From: Hyphomicrobiales bacterium
GTDB taxonomy: Bacteria > Pseudomonadota > Alphaproteobacteria > Rhizobiales > Beijerinckiaceae
Assembly: GCA_027483945.1 (NCBI GenBank)
Contig: JAIXTM010000005.1
Location: forward strand, 1-64,000
Direction of reading: 5' to 3'
Length of the DNA: 64,000 nucleotides
The notes under the pieces were generated by a model. It saw nothing but the letters and a program-made list of their open reading frames with translations, was not told the origin of the DNA and searched no databases. Position 1 is the first letter of the stretch, and each line of letters starts with the position of its first letter. Positions 38,025-47,365 of the stretch are shown here, piece after piece. The position numbers and the translations under genes were made by a program.

Positions 38025-38342
38025 TCAGCCGGCGCGGAGCGAGTCCAGATCGGTGCCCGCCAGCGATTCCGCGACGGAGCGCACCTGGTCGGGCTTGCGG
38101 ATGATCTCGGTGATCTCCACCGATATGTCCTCGCCGTTGACGACGACCTGGCCGCGCGCGATGGGATAGTTGTTGGCGAGGATCTCGACCTCGTCGTTGG
38201 CCCCGGTCTCCAATTCGACCACGGAGCCGCGGCCCATGCGGAGCATGCGATGGATCGGCATGTGCGCGCGTCCGAGAACGACCGTCACCTCGACAGTCAC
38301 CGTCTCGACCGATGCGCTCAATGATGCCTCCCTCGCCGGCAT
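38025..38342 (-). CDS. FliN-like flagellar motor switch (SpoA domain) protein
   Basis: SpoA/FliN C-terminal domain protein of 105 residues: [19 protein letters not shown], then [37 protein letters not shown]. FliN forms the C-ring of the flagellar motor with FliM and FliG. No other flagellar gene is in the window, so it is an orphan. Start is either the ATG at 38342 or a TTG at 38321, which has GGGAGG close by. It is divergent from lipB with a CtrA-like box between them. Confidence 0.85.
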   Translation of the reverse strand: MPAREASLSASVETVTVEVTVVLGRAHMPIHRMLRMGRGSVVELETGANDEVEILANNYPIARGQVVVNGEDISVEITEIIRKPDQVRSVAESLAGTDLDSLRAG

Positions 38343-38365
38343 CCGAAAGGACAGAACGCCGCCCG

Positions 38366-39109
38366 ATGACTAGATCGGATCATGGTGAACCGTTGGTTAA
38401 CGCCGGCTTGCCGCGCCTGTCCCGCGCCGCCGATGCGTCCTTGATGCGCATTGCCGGACCGCCGGTCGAGTGGGCGGTGTCCGAAGGGCTGGTTCCTTAT
38501 GAGGAAGCAGTGGCGGAGATGGAGGCGCGGGCGGCCGCGATCGCGGCGGGCGAAGCGCGCGAGCGCGTCTGGCTGGTCGAGCATCCGCCGCTCTATACGG
38601 CCGGCACGTCGGCGGACGATGCCGACCTCGTCGAGCCCGGGCGTTTTCCGGTGCACCGGACGGGGCGGGGCGGCCAGTACACCTATCACGGACCGGGCCA
38701 GCGCGTGGCCTATGCGATGCTCGACCTGACGCGCCGGCGCCAGGACCTGCGCCTCTACGTGGCGGCGCTGGAAGACTGGCTCATCGGCACGCTTGAGCGG
38801 TTCAACGTGCGTGGCGAACGCCGGGAGGACCGGGTCGGCGTCTGGGTGCGGCGGCCCGACAAAGGGCCGGGCGTCGAGGACAAGATCGCCGCGATCGGCA
38901 TCCGCGTACGACGCTGGGTGACCTACCACGGCATCGCGCTCAACGTGGAGCCGGACCTTTCCCATTTCACGGGCATTGTGCCCTGCGGGGTCTCCGCGCA
39001 CGGGGTCACCAGCCTTGTCGATCTGGGGCAGATCGTGAGCCTGCCCGAGGTCGACATGATGCTGCGCGCCGAGTTCGAGCGGGTGTTCGGCCCCACGATC
39101 GACGGCTAG
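38366..39109 (+). CDS. lipB: Lipoyl(octanoyl) transferase LipB
   Basis: Transfers octanoyl groups from acyl carrier protein to lipoyl domains of dehydrogenases and the glycine cleavage system. It is 247 residues. Signatures are [29 protein letters not shown], the lysine of [10 protein letters not shown] and the catalytic cysteine of GIVPCGV. The start is uncertain: ATG 38366 or ATG 38444 (221 residues). Lipoylated enzymes include those of branched-chain amino-acid catabolism, which fits the region. Confidence 0.95.
   Translation: MTRSDHGEPLVNAGLPRLSRAADASLMRIAGPPVEWAVSEGLVPYEEAVAEMEARAAAIAAGEARERVWLVEHPPLYTAGTSADDADLVEPGRFPVHRTGRGGQYTYHGPGQRVAYAMLDLTRRRQDLRLYVAALEDWLIGTLERFNVRGERREDRVGVWVRRPDKGPGVEDKIAAIGIRVRRWVTYHGIALNVEPDLSHFTGIVPCGVSAHGVTSLVDLGQIVSLPEVDMMLRAEFERVFGPTIDG
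38386..38401. promoter_or_regulatory. CtrA-like box between fliN-like gene and lipB
   Basis: TGAA, seven bases, TTAAC on the plus strand; on the other strand GTTAA-N7-TTCA. The CtrA consensus is TTAA-N7-TTAA(C), so there is one mismatch. It lies 44-59 bp upstream of the fliN-like ATG at 38342, a plausible distance for a flagellar promoter. It falls inside lipB if lipB starts at 38366. Confidence 0.35.
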
Positions 39110-39131
39110 AGGCCGCGCAAGGGAGACGTTC

Positions 39132-39503
39132 ATGGGCCTGTTCGACGCGCTGTTGGGGCATGGCAGCGACATCGCGCCCGAGCAGGCGCGCAAGGAGCTC
39201 GACGAGATCCTCCTGCCGGGCGAGGAGATCAAGCTCGCCTTCAAGGTCGTGCGCGATCTCTATGTCTTCACGGAGAAGCGGATGATCCTCGTGGACCGCC
39301 AGGGCCTGACCGGCCGCAAGGTCGAGTATCTCGTCGTGCCGTACCGCGCGATCAACGCCTATTCCATCGAGAGCGCCGGCACGTTCGACCTCGATTCGGA
39401 GCTGAAAATCTGGATATCGGGCCGCTCCGAGCCGATTGCGCGCTCGCTGCGCAAAGGCGCCAATATCCGCGGCATCCAGGCCGCCATCGCCGCCGCGCTC
39501 TAG
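39132..39503 (+). CDS. Bacterial PH-domain protein
   Basis: Cytosolic protein of 123 residues with a bacterial pleckstrin-homology (bPH) fold. DLYVFTEKRMILVDRQG and VEYLVVPYRAINAYSIESAG are the family core, then LKIWISGR and the terminal amphipathic helix. GGGAG before the ATG at 39132 sets the start. Function of this family is unknown. Confidence 0.85.
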   Translation: MGLFDALLGHGSDIAPEQARKELDEILLPGEEIKLAFKVVRDLYVFTEKRMILVDRQGLTGRKVEYLVVPYRAINAYSIESAGTFDLDSELKIWISGRSEPIARSLRKGANIRGIQAAIAAAL

Positions 39504-39602
39504 CCGTCCGCTGGCATCGCCCCGATCCGCTTAACCGCATCTTCACCATGCGGAAGGCACCGTTTCCCAGGGCTGGGCCACTCCTTCTGGGGGACGATAA
39601 TC

Positions 39603-39800
39603 ATGATCAGGATCGCAACCATCGCCGCCACCGCCATGCTGCTGGCCGCCTGCACGACGACCGAGGGGCGGATCGCCGGCGGCGCGGCCGGCGCTGGGGC
39701 AGGCGCTCTCATCGGCGGGCCCATCGGCGCGATTGCCGGGGGCGCGGTCGGCGTCATCGCCGGGCCCACCGTGACCGGAACCATCAACAAGCATCAATAG
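39603..39800 (+). CDS. Small glycine-zipper lipoprotein
   Basis: Protein of 65 residues. The signal peptide ends in LLAAC, giving lipidation at C17. The rest is a glycine zipper (GGAAGAGAGALIGGPIGAIA and onward) and a short polar tail NKHQ. Similar small lipoproteins are common in alphaproteobacterial envelopes. A weak CtrA-like TTAA-N7-TTCA lies at 39531-39545. Confidence 0.8.
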   Translation: MIRIATIAATAMLLAACTTTEGRIAGGAAGAGAGALIGGPIGAIAGGAVGVIAGPTVTGTINKHQ

Positions 39801-39905
39801 CGGCGAGGCGCGTGCGGTCACGACCGGACGCGCTTCGACCTCTCGCGCATTGCCGCGCGGAGCGCGCGCAGCCATAACCGCACGAAAGTCCTTCGGGAGG
39901 GACGC

Positions 39906-41513
39906 GTGCCGGTCCTGACGTCGCAATTCGATCGTAGCAGCGCGGATGCGCGCGCCAACGCAGAGGCCTGGAACGGGCTGCGCGAGGAGCTCGCGGGCCG
40001 CCGCGCGGCCGTCGCGCAGGGCGGTCCGCCGAAGGCGCGCGAACGGCATGTCGGCCGCGGCAAGCTCCTGCCGCGCGAACGCGTCACCCGGCTGCTCGAT
40101 CAGGGCTCGCCGTTCCTGGAGATCGGCGCGCTTGCCGCGTTCGGCATGTACGGCGAGGATATCCATGCGGCCGGCATGATCGCCGGCATCGGCCGCGTCG
40201 AGGGGCGCGAGGTGATGGTGGTCTGCAACGACTCCACCATCAAGGGCGGCACCTATTACCCGATGACGGTGAAGAAGCACTTGCGGGCGCAGGAGATCGC
40301 CCGCGAGAACCGGCTTCCCTGCATCTATCTCGTCGATTCGGGCGGGGCGAACCTGCCGCACCAGACCGAGGTCTTCCCGGACCGGGAGCATTTCGGCCGG
40401 ATCTTCTACAACCAGGCGACCCTCTCAGCGGCGCGCATCCCGCAGATCGCCGTCGTCATGGGCTCGTGCACCGCGGGCGGAGCCTATGTCCCGGCCATGT
40501 CCGACGAGACCGTCATCGTGCGCCGGCAGGGCACGATCTTCCTCGGCGGCCCGCCGCTGGTGAAGGCGGCAACGGGCGAGGTCGTCTCGGCCGAGGACCT
40601 CGGCGGCGCGGACGTCCATGCCCGCTTGTCCGGCGTCGCGGATCATTACGCGGCGGATGACGTCCACGCCCTCTCCATCGCCCGGCGCATCGTCGCGAAC
40701 CTCAACGGGGTGAAGCGCACCGACATCGCCCTGTCGGAGCCCCTGAACCCCGCGCTGGACGAGGACGATCTGGAGGCTTTGGTCCCGACGGACCTGAAGA
40801 AGCAGTACGACATCCGCGAGGTCATCGGCCGCCTGGTGGACGGCTCGGAATTCGACGAGTTCAAGCGGCTCTACGGCACGACGCTGGTGACCGGCTTCGC
40901 GCGGATCTGGGGCATGCCGGTCGGCATCATCGCCAATAACGGCATCCTGTTTTCCGAATCGGCGCTGAAGGGCGCGCATTTCATCGAGCTGTGCTGCCAG
41001 CGGCGCATTCCGCTCCTGTTCCTCCAGAACATCTCCGGCTTCATGGTCGGCCGGCAATATGAGGCGGGCGGTATCGCCAAGGATGGCGCCAAGCTGGTGA
41101 CGGCGGTCGCGAGTGCGCGGGTGCCGAAAATCACGGTCCTGGTCGGCGGGTCCTTCGGCGCCGGCAATTACGGGATGTGCGGCCGGGCCTACAGCCCCCG
41201 CTTCCTGTTTGCCTGGCCTAACAGCCGTATCTCCGTCATGGGCGGCGAACAGGCGGCGAGCGTGCTCGCCACCGTCCGGCGTGACAATATCGAGGCTGAA
41301 GGCAAGACCTGGTCGGCCGAAGAGGAAGAGGCGTTCAAGGCGCCGATCCGTGCCAAGTACGAGGAAGAGGGCTCACCCTACCACGCGACCGCGCGGCTCT
41401 GGGACGATGGCATCATCCTGCCCTCGGAGACGCGGCGCGTGCTGGGTCTTGCGTTTTCGGCCTGTCTCAACGCGCCGGTGGAGGAGACGGATTTCGGCGT
41501 CTTCCGGATGTAA
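39906..41513 (+). CDS. mccB: Methylcrotonoyl-CoA carboxylase beta (carboxyltransferase) subunit
   Basis: Transfers CO2 from biotin to 3-methylcrotonyl-CoA, step 4 of leucine degradation. It is 535 residues with a GTG start and GGGAGG five bases upstream. Carboxyltransferase signatures are [31 protein letters not shown], and [18 protein letters not shown]. The length and the LPRERV and LPHQTEVF segments fit MccB rather than PccB. The matching biotin subunit is at 45330 and the dehydrogenase at 29113. Confidence 0.93.
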   Translation: MPVLTSQFDRSSADARANAEAWNGLREELAGRRAAVAQGGPPKARERHVGRGKLLPRERVTRLLDQGSPFLEIGALAAFGMYGEDIHAAGMIAGIGRVEGREVMVVCNDSTIKGGTYYPMTVKKHLRAQEIARENRLPCIYLVDSGGANLPHQTEVFPDREHFGRIFYNQATLSAARIPQIAVVMGSCTAGGAYVPAMSDETVIVRRQGTIFLGGPPLVKAATGEVVSAEDLGGADVHARLSGVADHYAADDVHALSIARRIVANLNGVKRTDIALSEPLNPALDEDDLEALVPTDLKKQYDIREVIGRLVDGSEFDEFKRLYGTTLVTGFARIWGMPVGIIANNGILFSESALKGAHFIELCCQRRIPLLFLQNISGFMVGRQYEAGGIAKDGAKLVTAVASARVPKITVLVGGSFGAGNYGMCGRAYSPRFLFAWPNSRISVMGGEQAASVLATVRRDNIEAEGKTWSAEEEEAFKAPIRAKYEEEGSPYHATARLWDDGIILPSETRRVLGLAFSACLNAPVEETDFGVFRM

Positions 41514-41596
41514 GCGCAGCCTTGCGCTGACGCAGCGGAACCGCGGTGCGGGCTGAAGCGTTGCCCTCCCGAATGTCCCAACGGGAGACCTGCACC

Positions 41597-41884
41597 ATGA
41601 AGAAGATCCTGCTTGCCGCTGCGGCGGTCATGGCTTTCGGCACCTATAGCGCCACCGCTCAGGACGTCGGCGTTCGCATTGGGCCGGACGGCGTGCGCAT
41701 CGGCTCCGAGCCGCGCCGCGAGCGCATCATCGTCCGCGACCGCGAGCCCGACCGCGTGATCGTGCGCGAGCGCCGCTCGCCCCGCAGCTGGGAGACCACC
41801 GGCACGGTCGGCTGCCGCACGGTGACGACGCGCCGCGTCAACCGCTACGGCGAGACGGTCGTGACGCGCGAGCGCCGCTGCTAA
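41597..41884 (+). CDS. Small secreted basic protein
   Basis: Exported protein of 95 residues. The signal peptide MKKILLAAAAVMAFGTYSATAQ is clear. The mature part repeats VRIGPDG/VRIGSEP and alternates arginine with acidic residues (IIVRDREPDRVIVRER). Two cysteines flank the C-terminal stretch (GCRT and the terminal RRC), so a disulfide is possible. Function is unknown. GGGAGA upstream supports the ATG at 41597. Confidence 0.75.
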   Translation: MKKILLAAAAVMAFGTYSATAQDVGVRIGPDGVRIGSEPRRERIIVRDREPDRVIVRERRSPRSWETTGTVGCRTVTTRRVNRYGETVVTRERRC

Positions 41885-41906
41885 TTGTCGCTAACGCGAC
41901 AGCTGT

Positions 41907-41938
41907 AAAAAAGGGCCGGGGAAACCCGGCCCTTTTTT
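41907..41938 (+). terminator. Strong intrinsic terminator
   Basis: AAAAAAGGGCCGGG, a GAAA tetraloop, and CCCGGCCCTTTTTT form a 14 bp stem with a T-run 22 bp after the small secreted protein. It may act in both directions. Confidence 0.9.
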
Positions 41939-42009
41939 CGTGTCTTCCTACGTCATCGTGCTGTCCGGGCACGGAATGCGCGCTCGGCGCAGACAAATGC
42001 GCGCGCAAA

Positions 42010-42021
42010 GGTTTTAAAACC
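42010..42021. promoter_or_regulatory. Palindrome before the YbaL-type antiporter
   Basis: GGTTTTAAAACC is a perfect 12 bp palindrome 25 bp before the antiporter ATG, placed where it could overlap a promoter or the transcript start. An operator is possible; no regulator is adjacent. Confidence 0.3.
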
Positions 42022-42046
42022 GAGCCGCAATCCTCATAAAGGGTCC

Positions 42047-43855
42047 ATGCCGCATCACACGCCCCTCATCGCCACCATCTGCGCCGGTCTCGTCTTCGCA
42101 TTCGTCCTGGGAGCCGTTGCGCAGCGCCTGCGAATTTCCCCGCTCGTGGGATATCTCCTTGCCGGCGTCTTCGTCGGGCCGTTCACGCCCGGTTTCGTCG
42201 CAGACCAGACGCTGGCCAACGAACTCGCCGAAATCGGCGTGATCCTCCTGATGTTCGGCGTCGGCCTGCATTTCTCGCTGAAGGACCTCCTGTCCGTCCG
42301 CGCGATCGCGATTCCCGGCGCCGTCGTGCAGATGGCCACTGCCACAGGGCTGGGCCTCGGCCTCGCCATGCTGCTCGGATGGTCCATCGGGGCGGGTCTC
42401 GTCTTTGGCCTGGCGCTATCGGTCGCGTCCACCGTCGTGCTGCTGCGCGCTCTCCAGGAGCGCCGCATCGTCGAGACCGAGAAGGGGCGCATCGCCGTCG
42501 GCTGGCTGATCGTGGAGGACCTGGCGATGGTCCTCGCCCTCGTCCTCATCCCCGCTTTTGCCAGCATCGGCGCCGGGGGCATCTCCGGCGGCGCGGAAAT
42601 CGGCAAGGTCATAGGCCTCACGCTGGGCAAGGTTCTGGCCTTCGGCATCGTGATGCTGGTGATCGGCCGCCGGCTGATCCCCTGGATCCTGCACTGGGTC
42701 GCCCATACCGGATCGCGTGAGCTCTTCCGGCTGGCGGTCCTCGCCATCGCGCTCGGTGTCGCGTTCGGCGCCGCCAACCTCTTCGGCGTGTCCTTCGCGC
42801 TCGGCGCCTTCTTCGCCGGCATGATCCTCAACGAATCGCCGCTCAGCCACCGCGCCGCCCAGGAGACGCTGCCGCTGCGCGACGCCTTCGCGGTGCTGTT
42901 CTTCGTCTCCGTCGGCATGCTCTTCGACCCCGGCATCCTGCTCCGCGAGCCGCTGCCGATCCTCGCCACGGTCGCGATCATCATCGTCGGCAAATCGGTG
43001 GCCGCTTTCTTCATCGTCCGGGCCTTCGGGCATCCGCCCGGCACGGCCATGACCATCTCCGCGAGCCTCGCCCAGATCGGCGAGTTCTCGTTCATCCTGG
43101 CGGGCCTTGGCGTATCGCTGGCCATCCTGCCGGAGCGCGGCCGTGACCTTATCCTGGCCGGCGCCATCATCTCGATTCTCGCCAATCCGGTGGTCTTCCA
43201 CCTCGTCGACCTGATCCGCGAGCGGTCCGCACGGCGCTCCGAGGCCGAGCAGGCGAGGCCCGGCGAGGCCACGGCCGAGCCCGAGGAGGACGCGCCGCTG
43301 CCGGCCGTCGACATGAGCGGTCACACTGTTCTGGTCGGTTTCGGGCGCGTCGGAAGCCTTGTCGGCTCGGCGCTTCGTGCCAAGGGGGCGCCGCTTCTCG
43401 TCATCGAGCGCAGCGACCGCATCGTCGGCTCCCTGCGCCAGCAGGGCTATGAGGTGCTGCCCCAGCTGGACGAACCCGCCGAGATCGTGCGCGTCGCCAA
43501 TGTCGCCCAGGCGTCGCGCCTCATCCTGGCGGTGCCGGAAACCTTCGAGGCCGGCCAGATCGTGGAGAAAGCGCGGGCGGTGAACCCTGCCGTCCCGATC
43601 ATCGCGCGTGCCCATTCCGACGAGGAGGTGCGCTACCTGTCCGATCTCGGTGCGACCGAGATCGTGATGGGCGAGCGCGAGATCGCCCGGGCGATTCTCG
43701 GCCATATGGGGATCGCCGATGCCATGCCGGCTCCCGCACCGGTGCCGCCGGCACCCGTCGCGGACGCGGACGGTGCCGCATCTCCCCCCGCGTCGCCGAC
43801 CGGCCCGGGGCCGACGCCGGACAATCCGCCGCCGAAGGATTCCGCTTCACCTTGA
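42047..43855 (+). CDS. YbaL/KefB-type cation:proton antiporter with TrkA-N domain
   Basis: CPA2-family inner-membrane antiporter of 602 residues. About 12 membrane segments (residues 5-385) include LRISPLVGYLLAGVFVGP and ALSVASTVVLLRALQ. A cytosolic TrkA-N (RCK) domain (426-545) has VLVGFGRVGSLVGSALRAKG and EEVRYLSDLGATEIVMGE. The C-terminus is Pro/Ala-rich and disordered. Likely exports K+ or another monovalent cation in exchange for protons under nucleotide control. It follows the YbaL pattern rather than glutathione-gated KefC. Confidence 0.92.
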   Translation: MPHHTPLIATICAGLVFAFVLGAVAQRLRISPLVGYLLAGVFVGPFTPGFVADQTLANELAEIGVILLMFGVGLHFSLKDLLSVRAIAIPGAVVQMATATGLGLGLAMLLGWSIGAGLVFGLALSVASTVVLLRALQERRIVETEKGRIAVGWLIVEDLAMVLALVLIPAFASIGAGGISGGAEIGKVIGLTLGKVLAFGIVMLVIGRRLIPWILHWVAHTGSRELFRLAVLAIALGVAFGAANLFGVSFALGAFFAGMILNESPLSHRAAQETLPLRDAFAVLFFVSVGMLFDPGILLREPLPILATVAIIIVGKSVAAFFIVRAFGHPPGTAMTISASLAQIGEFSFILAGLGVSLAILPERGRDLILAGAIISILANPVVFHLVDLIRERSARRSEAEQARPGEATAEPEEDAPLPAVDMSGHTVLVGFGRVGSLVGSALRAKGAPLLVIERSDRIVGSLRQQGYEVLPQLDEPAEIVRVANVAQASRLILAVPETFEAGQIVEKARAVNPAVPIIARAHSDEEVRYLSDLGATEIVMGEREIARAILGHMGIADAMPAPAPVPPAPVADADGAASPPASPTGPGPTPDNPPPKDSASP

Positions 43856-43940
43856 CCGGGCGCGCCCTATCCTGAGCCGTGCAGCCGGGCGGGCGATTCC
43901 CTCAAGCCCGACGGGGCGCACGCGTTGAGCAGGGGGCTCC

Positions 43941-44693
43941 ATGGCAGGCAACGGCAAGGTCGCGCTGGTGACGGGCGCGGGCTCCGGGATCGGACGGGCG
44001 GTCGCCCTGGCATTCCTGGCACAAGGCTGGTCGGTGGTTTTGGCCGGCCGGGACCGCGACAAGCTGGACGCGACGGCGCGCCAGGCTGGCCAGGATACGA
44101 GCCGGGCCCTCGCCGTTGAGACCGATATCCGCGATCCGCAATCGGTGACCGACCTGTTCGACGGTTGCGTCGAATGGTTCGGCCGGCTCGACGTCCTGTT
44201 CAACAATGCGGGGGTGAGCCCGCCGGCGGCCTCGGTCGCGGACTGCGCTCTGGACGACTGGCGCGCCGCCATCGACACCAACGTGACCGGCGCGTTCCTC
44301 TGCGCCCAGGCGGCGATGCGGGTGATGCGCGCCCAGGACCCAAGGGGCGGGCGCATCATCAACAACGGCTCCATCGCGGCCCAGTCGCCCCGGCCGCTCT
44401 CTGCGGCCTACACGACGTCCAAGCACGCCATTACCGGCCTCACGCGGTCCATCGCGCTGGACGGGCGGGCGGACGACATCGCCTGCGGGCAGATCGATAT
44501 CGGCAATGCCGGCACCGAGCTTCTGTCCGGCATCTATGCCTCGGCCGCCGCCAGGGGGCAGCAGACGGACCCGGTCATGGACGTGGAGAACGCGGCGCGC
44601 TCCGTGCTCCACATGGCGAGCCTTCCGCTCGACGCCAACGTGCTCTTCATGACCGTTATGGCCACCAAGATGCCCTTTGTCGGACGCGGATGA
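43941..44693 (+). CDS. Short-chain dehydrogenase/reductase
   Basis: NAD(P)-dependent oxidoreductase of 250 residues. The cofactor motif is [13 protein letters not shown] (residues 11-23), the structural motif is NNAG, and the catalytic triad is S144 (NNGSIAAQ), Y157 and K161 (YTTSKHA). The acceptor substrate is unknown. It overlaps the next gene by four bases (ATGA). Confidence 0.93.
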   Translation: MAGNGKVALVTGAGSGIGRAVALAFLAQGWSVVLAGRDRDKLDATARQAGQDTSRALAVETDIRDPQSVTDLFDGCVEWFGRLDVLFNNAGVSPPAASVADCALDDWRAAIDTNVTGAFLCAQAAMRVMRAQDPRGGRIINNGSIAAQSPRPLSAAYTTSKHAITGLTRSIALDGRADDIACGQIDIGNAGTELLSGIYASAAARGQQTDPVMDVENAARSVLHMASLPLDANVLFMTVMATKMPFVGRG

Positions 44694-45337
44694 GAGCCTT
44701 GCGAGAGGCCCGGTGGCTGGCTCCGGTCCCGCCGGAGCGCGAGCCGCACCAGTTCCGGCTGACGATCTGGGCAATGGTCGCCGGGATCGTGATCTTCGCC
44801 GCCTCCGTGGTGACCTGGGGTGTTGCCAGCGGCAACCGCCAACTCACCAAGGATGGGATCGACTGGGTCTACGACGTCGTCATCTACGCCGTCGCGGCGA
44901 TCATCTACGGCCGCGACGACCGGGCGGAGCGCCTGGCCTCCGTCGTCATCGCCGTCGCCATCGCGGTGGCCGGGTTCCACACCCTCTACGACCTGTGGGA
45001 CAAGATCGAGAATCCGCGTCCCATCGTGATCGAGGCCCTTGGCTTCACGGCGGGGACGGTCATCATCATAGCCTATCTGTGCGCAGGCGCGATGTACCGG
45101 TTCCGGGACACGACGAACGCCCTCGTCATGGCCACCTGGCTGTCCTCGCGCAACGACGCCATCAAGGTGACCGGCTTCGCGCTGCTGATCTTCGCCGTGC
45201 GCGTTGCACCGGTGCGCTGGCCGGAATACGCACTCGACCTCCTAGGCGCGGGCCTGAACTTTCAGGCAGCATGGCTCATCCTCAGACAGGCGCGCCATCC
45301 CGCGCCCACCCGGCAGGGAGACGCGTCGCGTGCTTGA
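44690..45337 (+). CDS. CDF-like (cation transporter) membrane protein
   Basis: Inner-membrane protein of 215 residues with six hydrophobic segments. [20 protein letters not shown] resembles the second membrane helix of cation-diffusion facilitators, where aspartates bind metal. There is no C-terminal cytosolic CDF domain. Whether it transports is unknown. It is wedged between the SDR (4-base overlap) and mccA (8-base overlap), which suggests a shared transcript with the carboxylase. Confidence 0.72.
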   Translation: MRALREARWLAPVPPEREPHQFRLTIWAMVAGIVIFAASVVTWGVASGNRQLTKDGIDWVYDVVIYAVAAIIYGRDDRAERLASVVIAVAIAVAGFHTLYDLWDKIENPRPIVIEALGFTAGTVIIIAYLCAGAMYRFRDTTNALVMATWLSSRNDAIKVTGFALLIFAVRVAPVRWPEYALDLLGAGLNFQAAWLILRQARHPAPTRQGDASRA

Positions 45338-47300
45338 ATCGGTCCTCATCGCGAACAGGGGCGAAATCGCCTGCCGGATCATCCGGACGGCCCGCCGGCT
45401 GGGGCTGCGCACGATCGCGGTGCATTCCGACGCGGACGCGGAAGCGCCTTTCGTCGCCATGGCGGACGAGGCCTACCGGATCGGGCCGGCGCCGGCCGCC
45501 GAGAGCTATCTGCGCATCGACGCCATCCTGGAGGCGGCCCAGCGATCGCACGCGGCCTCGATCCATCCCGGCTACGGCTTCCTCTCCGAGCGGGCGGAAT
45601 TTGCCGAAGCCTGCGCCGCTGCCGGGATCGTCTTCGTCGGCCCGCCGGCTTCCGCCATCCGGGCCATGGGCCTGAAGGACGCGGCCAAGGCGCTGGTCGA
45701 GAAGGCGGGTGTTCCGGTCGTTCCGGGCTATCACGGCGAGCGTCAGCAGCCGGACTTCCTGCGCCAGAAGGCTTACGAGATCGGCTACCCGGTCCTGATC
45801 AAGGCGGTGGCGGGCGGCGGCGGCAAGGGCATGCGCCGCGTCGACAAGCAGACCGATTTCGACGCGGCGCTGGAGAGCGCGCAGCGCGAGGCATCTAGCG
45901 CGTTCGGCGATCCGCGCGTGCTGGTGGAGAAATACGTGCTGTCGCCGCGGCACGTGGAGGTCCAGGTCTTCGCGGACACTCATGGCAACGTCGTCCACCT
46001 GTTCGAGCGCGATTGCTCGCTGCAGCGCCGGCACCAGAAGGTCATCGAGGAGGCGCCGGCTCCCGGCATCACGGCGGAGGTCCGCGAAGCCATGGGGCGG
46101 GCGGCGGTCGAGGCGGCGCGGGCCGTCGGCTATGCGGGCGCGGGAACGGTGGAGTTCATCGCCGACGGCCGCGAGGGCCTGAAGGCGGATCGATTCTACT
46201 TCATGGAGATGAACACCCGGCTCCAGGTGGAACATCCGGTGACCGAGGAGATCACGGGGCTCGATCTCGTCGAGCTGCAGTTCCGGGTTGCCGCCGGGGA
46301 GCGGCTGCCCTTCGCCCAGGAGGACCTGGCAATCAACGGCCACGCGGTCGAGGCACGGCTCTACGCGGAGGATCCGGAGAAGGGCTTCCTGCCGTCGACG
46401 GGCCGGCTGTGGGCGCTGCGGCTTCCGGAGGGCGATGGGGTGCGCATCGATACGGGCGTCGAGGAGGGCGGTACCGTGACGCCGTTCTACGATCCGATGA
46501 TCGCCAAGGTCATCGCCCATGGCGCGACCCGCGACGAGGCGCTCGACCGGCTGTCTCAGGCGCTGGCTTCCACCCTTGTGGCCGGGCCGAAAACGAATGC
46601 GCGCTTCCTTCGGGCGCTGGCGGACGCGGAGGGCTTCCGCGCTGGCGCCTTCGACACCGGTTTCATCGACCGCAACCTGGAGGAACTCGGCGCCGTGGTC
46701 CGCACTGCCGATCCGGCTGCCATTGCCGCCGCGGCGCTGGCGCTCGTGGACCGGGAGGCCGCGCGGGTGGCGGATGCCGCCGTGGCGCGGGGCGAGGCGC
46801 TCGCCTCGCCGTGGTGGGCGGATGACGGATTCCAGCTCGTCGGCCGGCGGGCCACCGGCTTGCCGCTCGCGGTCGACGGCGAGCGGCTTGACGTCCTCCT
46901 GTCCTTCGAGGACGGGGCAGCACGGATTGGCATCCCCGACCGTCCGCTCGCTGAGGGCGAGCATGACGTCACCCTGGTCGAGGCGGGGGAGGCGATGATC
47001 GCGGTCGCCGACGGACGGCAGGTCCAGGTCGCGCTGCACGACCCGTTCGCGGTCGACCTCGATCATCTGGGCGATGCGTCCGGCATCGTGAAGAGTCCGA
47101 TGCACGGCAAGGTCGTCATGGTTGCTGTCGCCGCTGGCGACCGGGTTGAAAAGGGCCAGCGCGTCGCCGTCGTCGAGGCGATGAAGATGGAGCACGCGCT
47201 CGTCGCTCCTGTCGCGGGCACGGTTGCGGAGGTCGCCGCCGAGGCCGGGCAGCAGGTGGGAGAGGGCGCCCGCATCGTCCTTATCGAGGCGGATGCGTGA
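45330..47300 (+). CDS. mccA: Methylcrotonoyl-CoA carboxylase alpha (biotin) subunit
   Basis: ATP-dependent carboxylation of biotin for leucine degradation. It is 656 residues with a GTG start. The biotin carboxylase domain begins [20 protein letters not shown] and contains AVAGGGGKGMRRV, the ATP-grasp loop, and MEMNTRLQVEHPVTE. The C-terminal biotinyl domain carries the biotinylation lysine K619 in VEAMKMEHALVAP. The length and C-terminal layout fit MCC rather than acetyl-CoA carboxylase. It overlaps the upstream membrane gene by eight bases. Confidence 0.93.
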   Translation: MLESVLIANRGEIACRIIRTARRLGLRTIAVHSDADAEAPFVAMADEAYRIGPAPAAESYLRIDAILEAAQRSHAASIHPGYGFLSERAEFAEACAAAGIVFVGPPASAIRAMGLKDAAKALVEKAGVPVVPGYHGERQQPDFLRQKAYEIGYPVLIKAVAGGGGKGMRRVDKQTDFDAALESAQREASSAFGDPRVLVEKYVLSPRHVEVQVFADTHGNVVHLFERDCSLQRRHQKVIEEAPAPGITAEVREAMGRAAVEAARAVGYAGAGTVEFIADGREGLKADRFYFMEMNTRLQVEHPVTEEITGLDLVELQFRVAAGERLPFAQEDLAINGHAVEARLYAEDPEKGFLPSTGRLWALRLPEGDGVRIDTGVEEGGTVTPFYDPMIAKVIAHGATRDEALDRLSQALASTLVAGPKTNARFLRALADAEGFRAGAFDTGFIDRNLEELGAVVRTADPAAIAAAALALVDREAARVADAAVARGEALASPWWADDGFQLVGRRATGLPLAVDGERLDVLLSFEDGAARIGIPDRPLAEGEHDVTLVEAGEAMIAVADGRQVQVALHDPFAVDLDHLGDASGIVKSPMHGKVVMVAVAAGDRVEKGQRVAVVEAMKMEHALVAPVAGTVAEVAAEAGQQVGEGARIVLIEADA

Positions 47301-47365
47301 GCCTGTCCCCAGCCGCGACACGGACGGCCGGTGAAGACGGTTGCCGTCTGCGCTAGAAGCGTCGC

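Noticed and set aside
45282-47321. Minus-strand reading frame of 679 codons opposite mccA
   Set aside because: It exactly mirrors mccA, is His/Arg/Asp-rich and has no family features.
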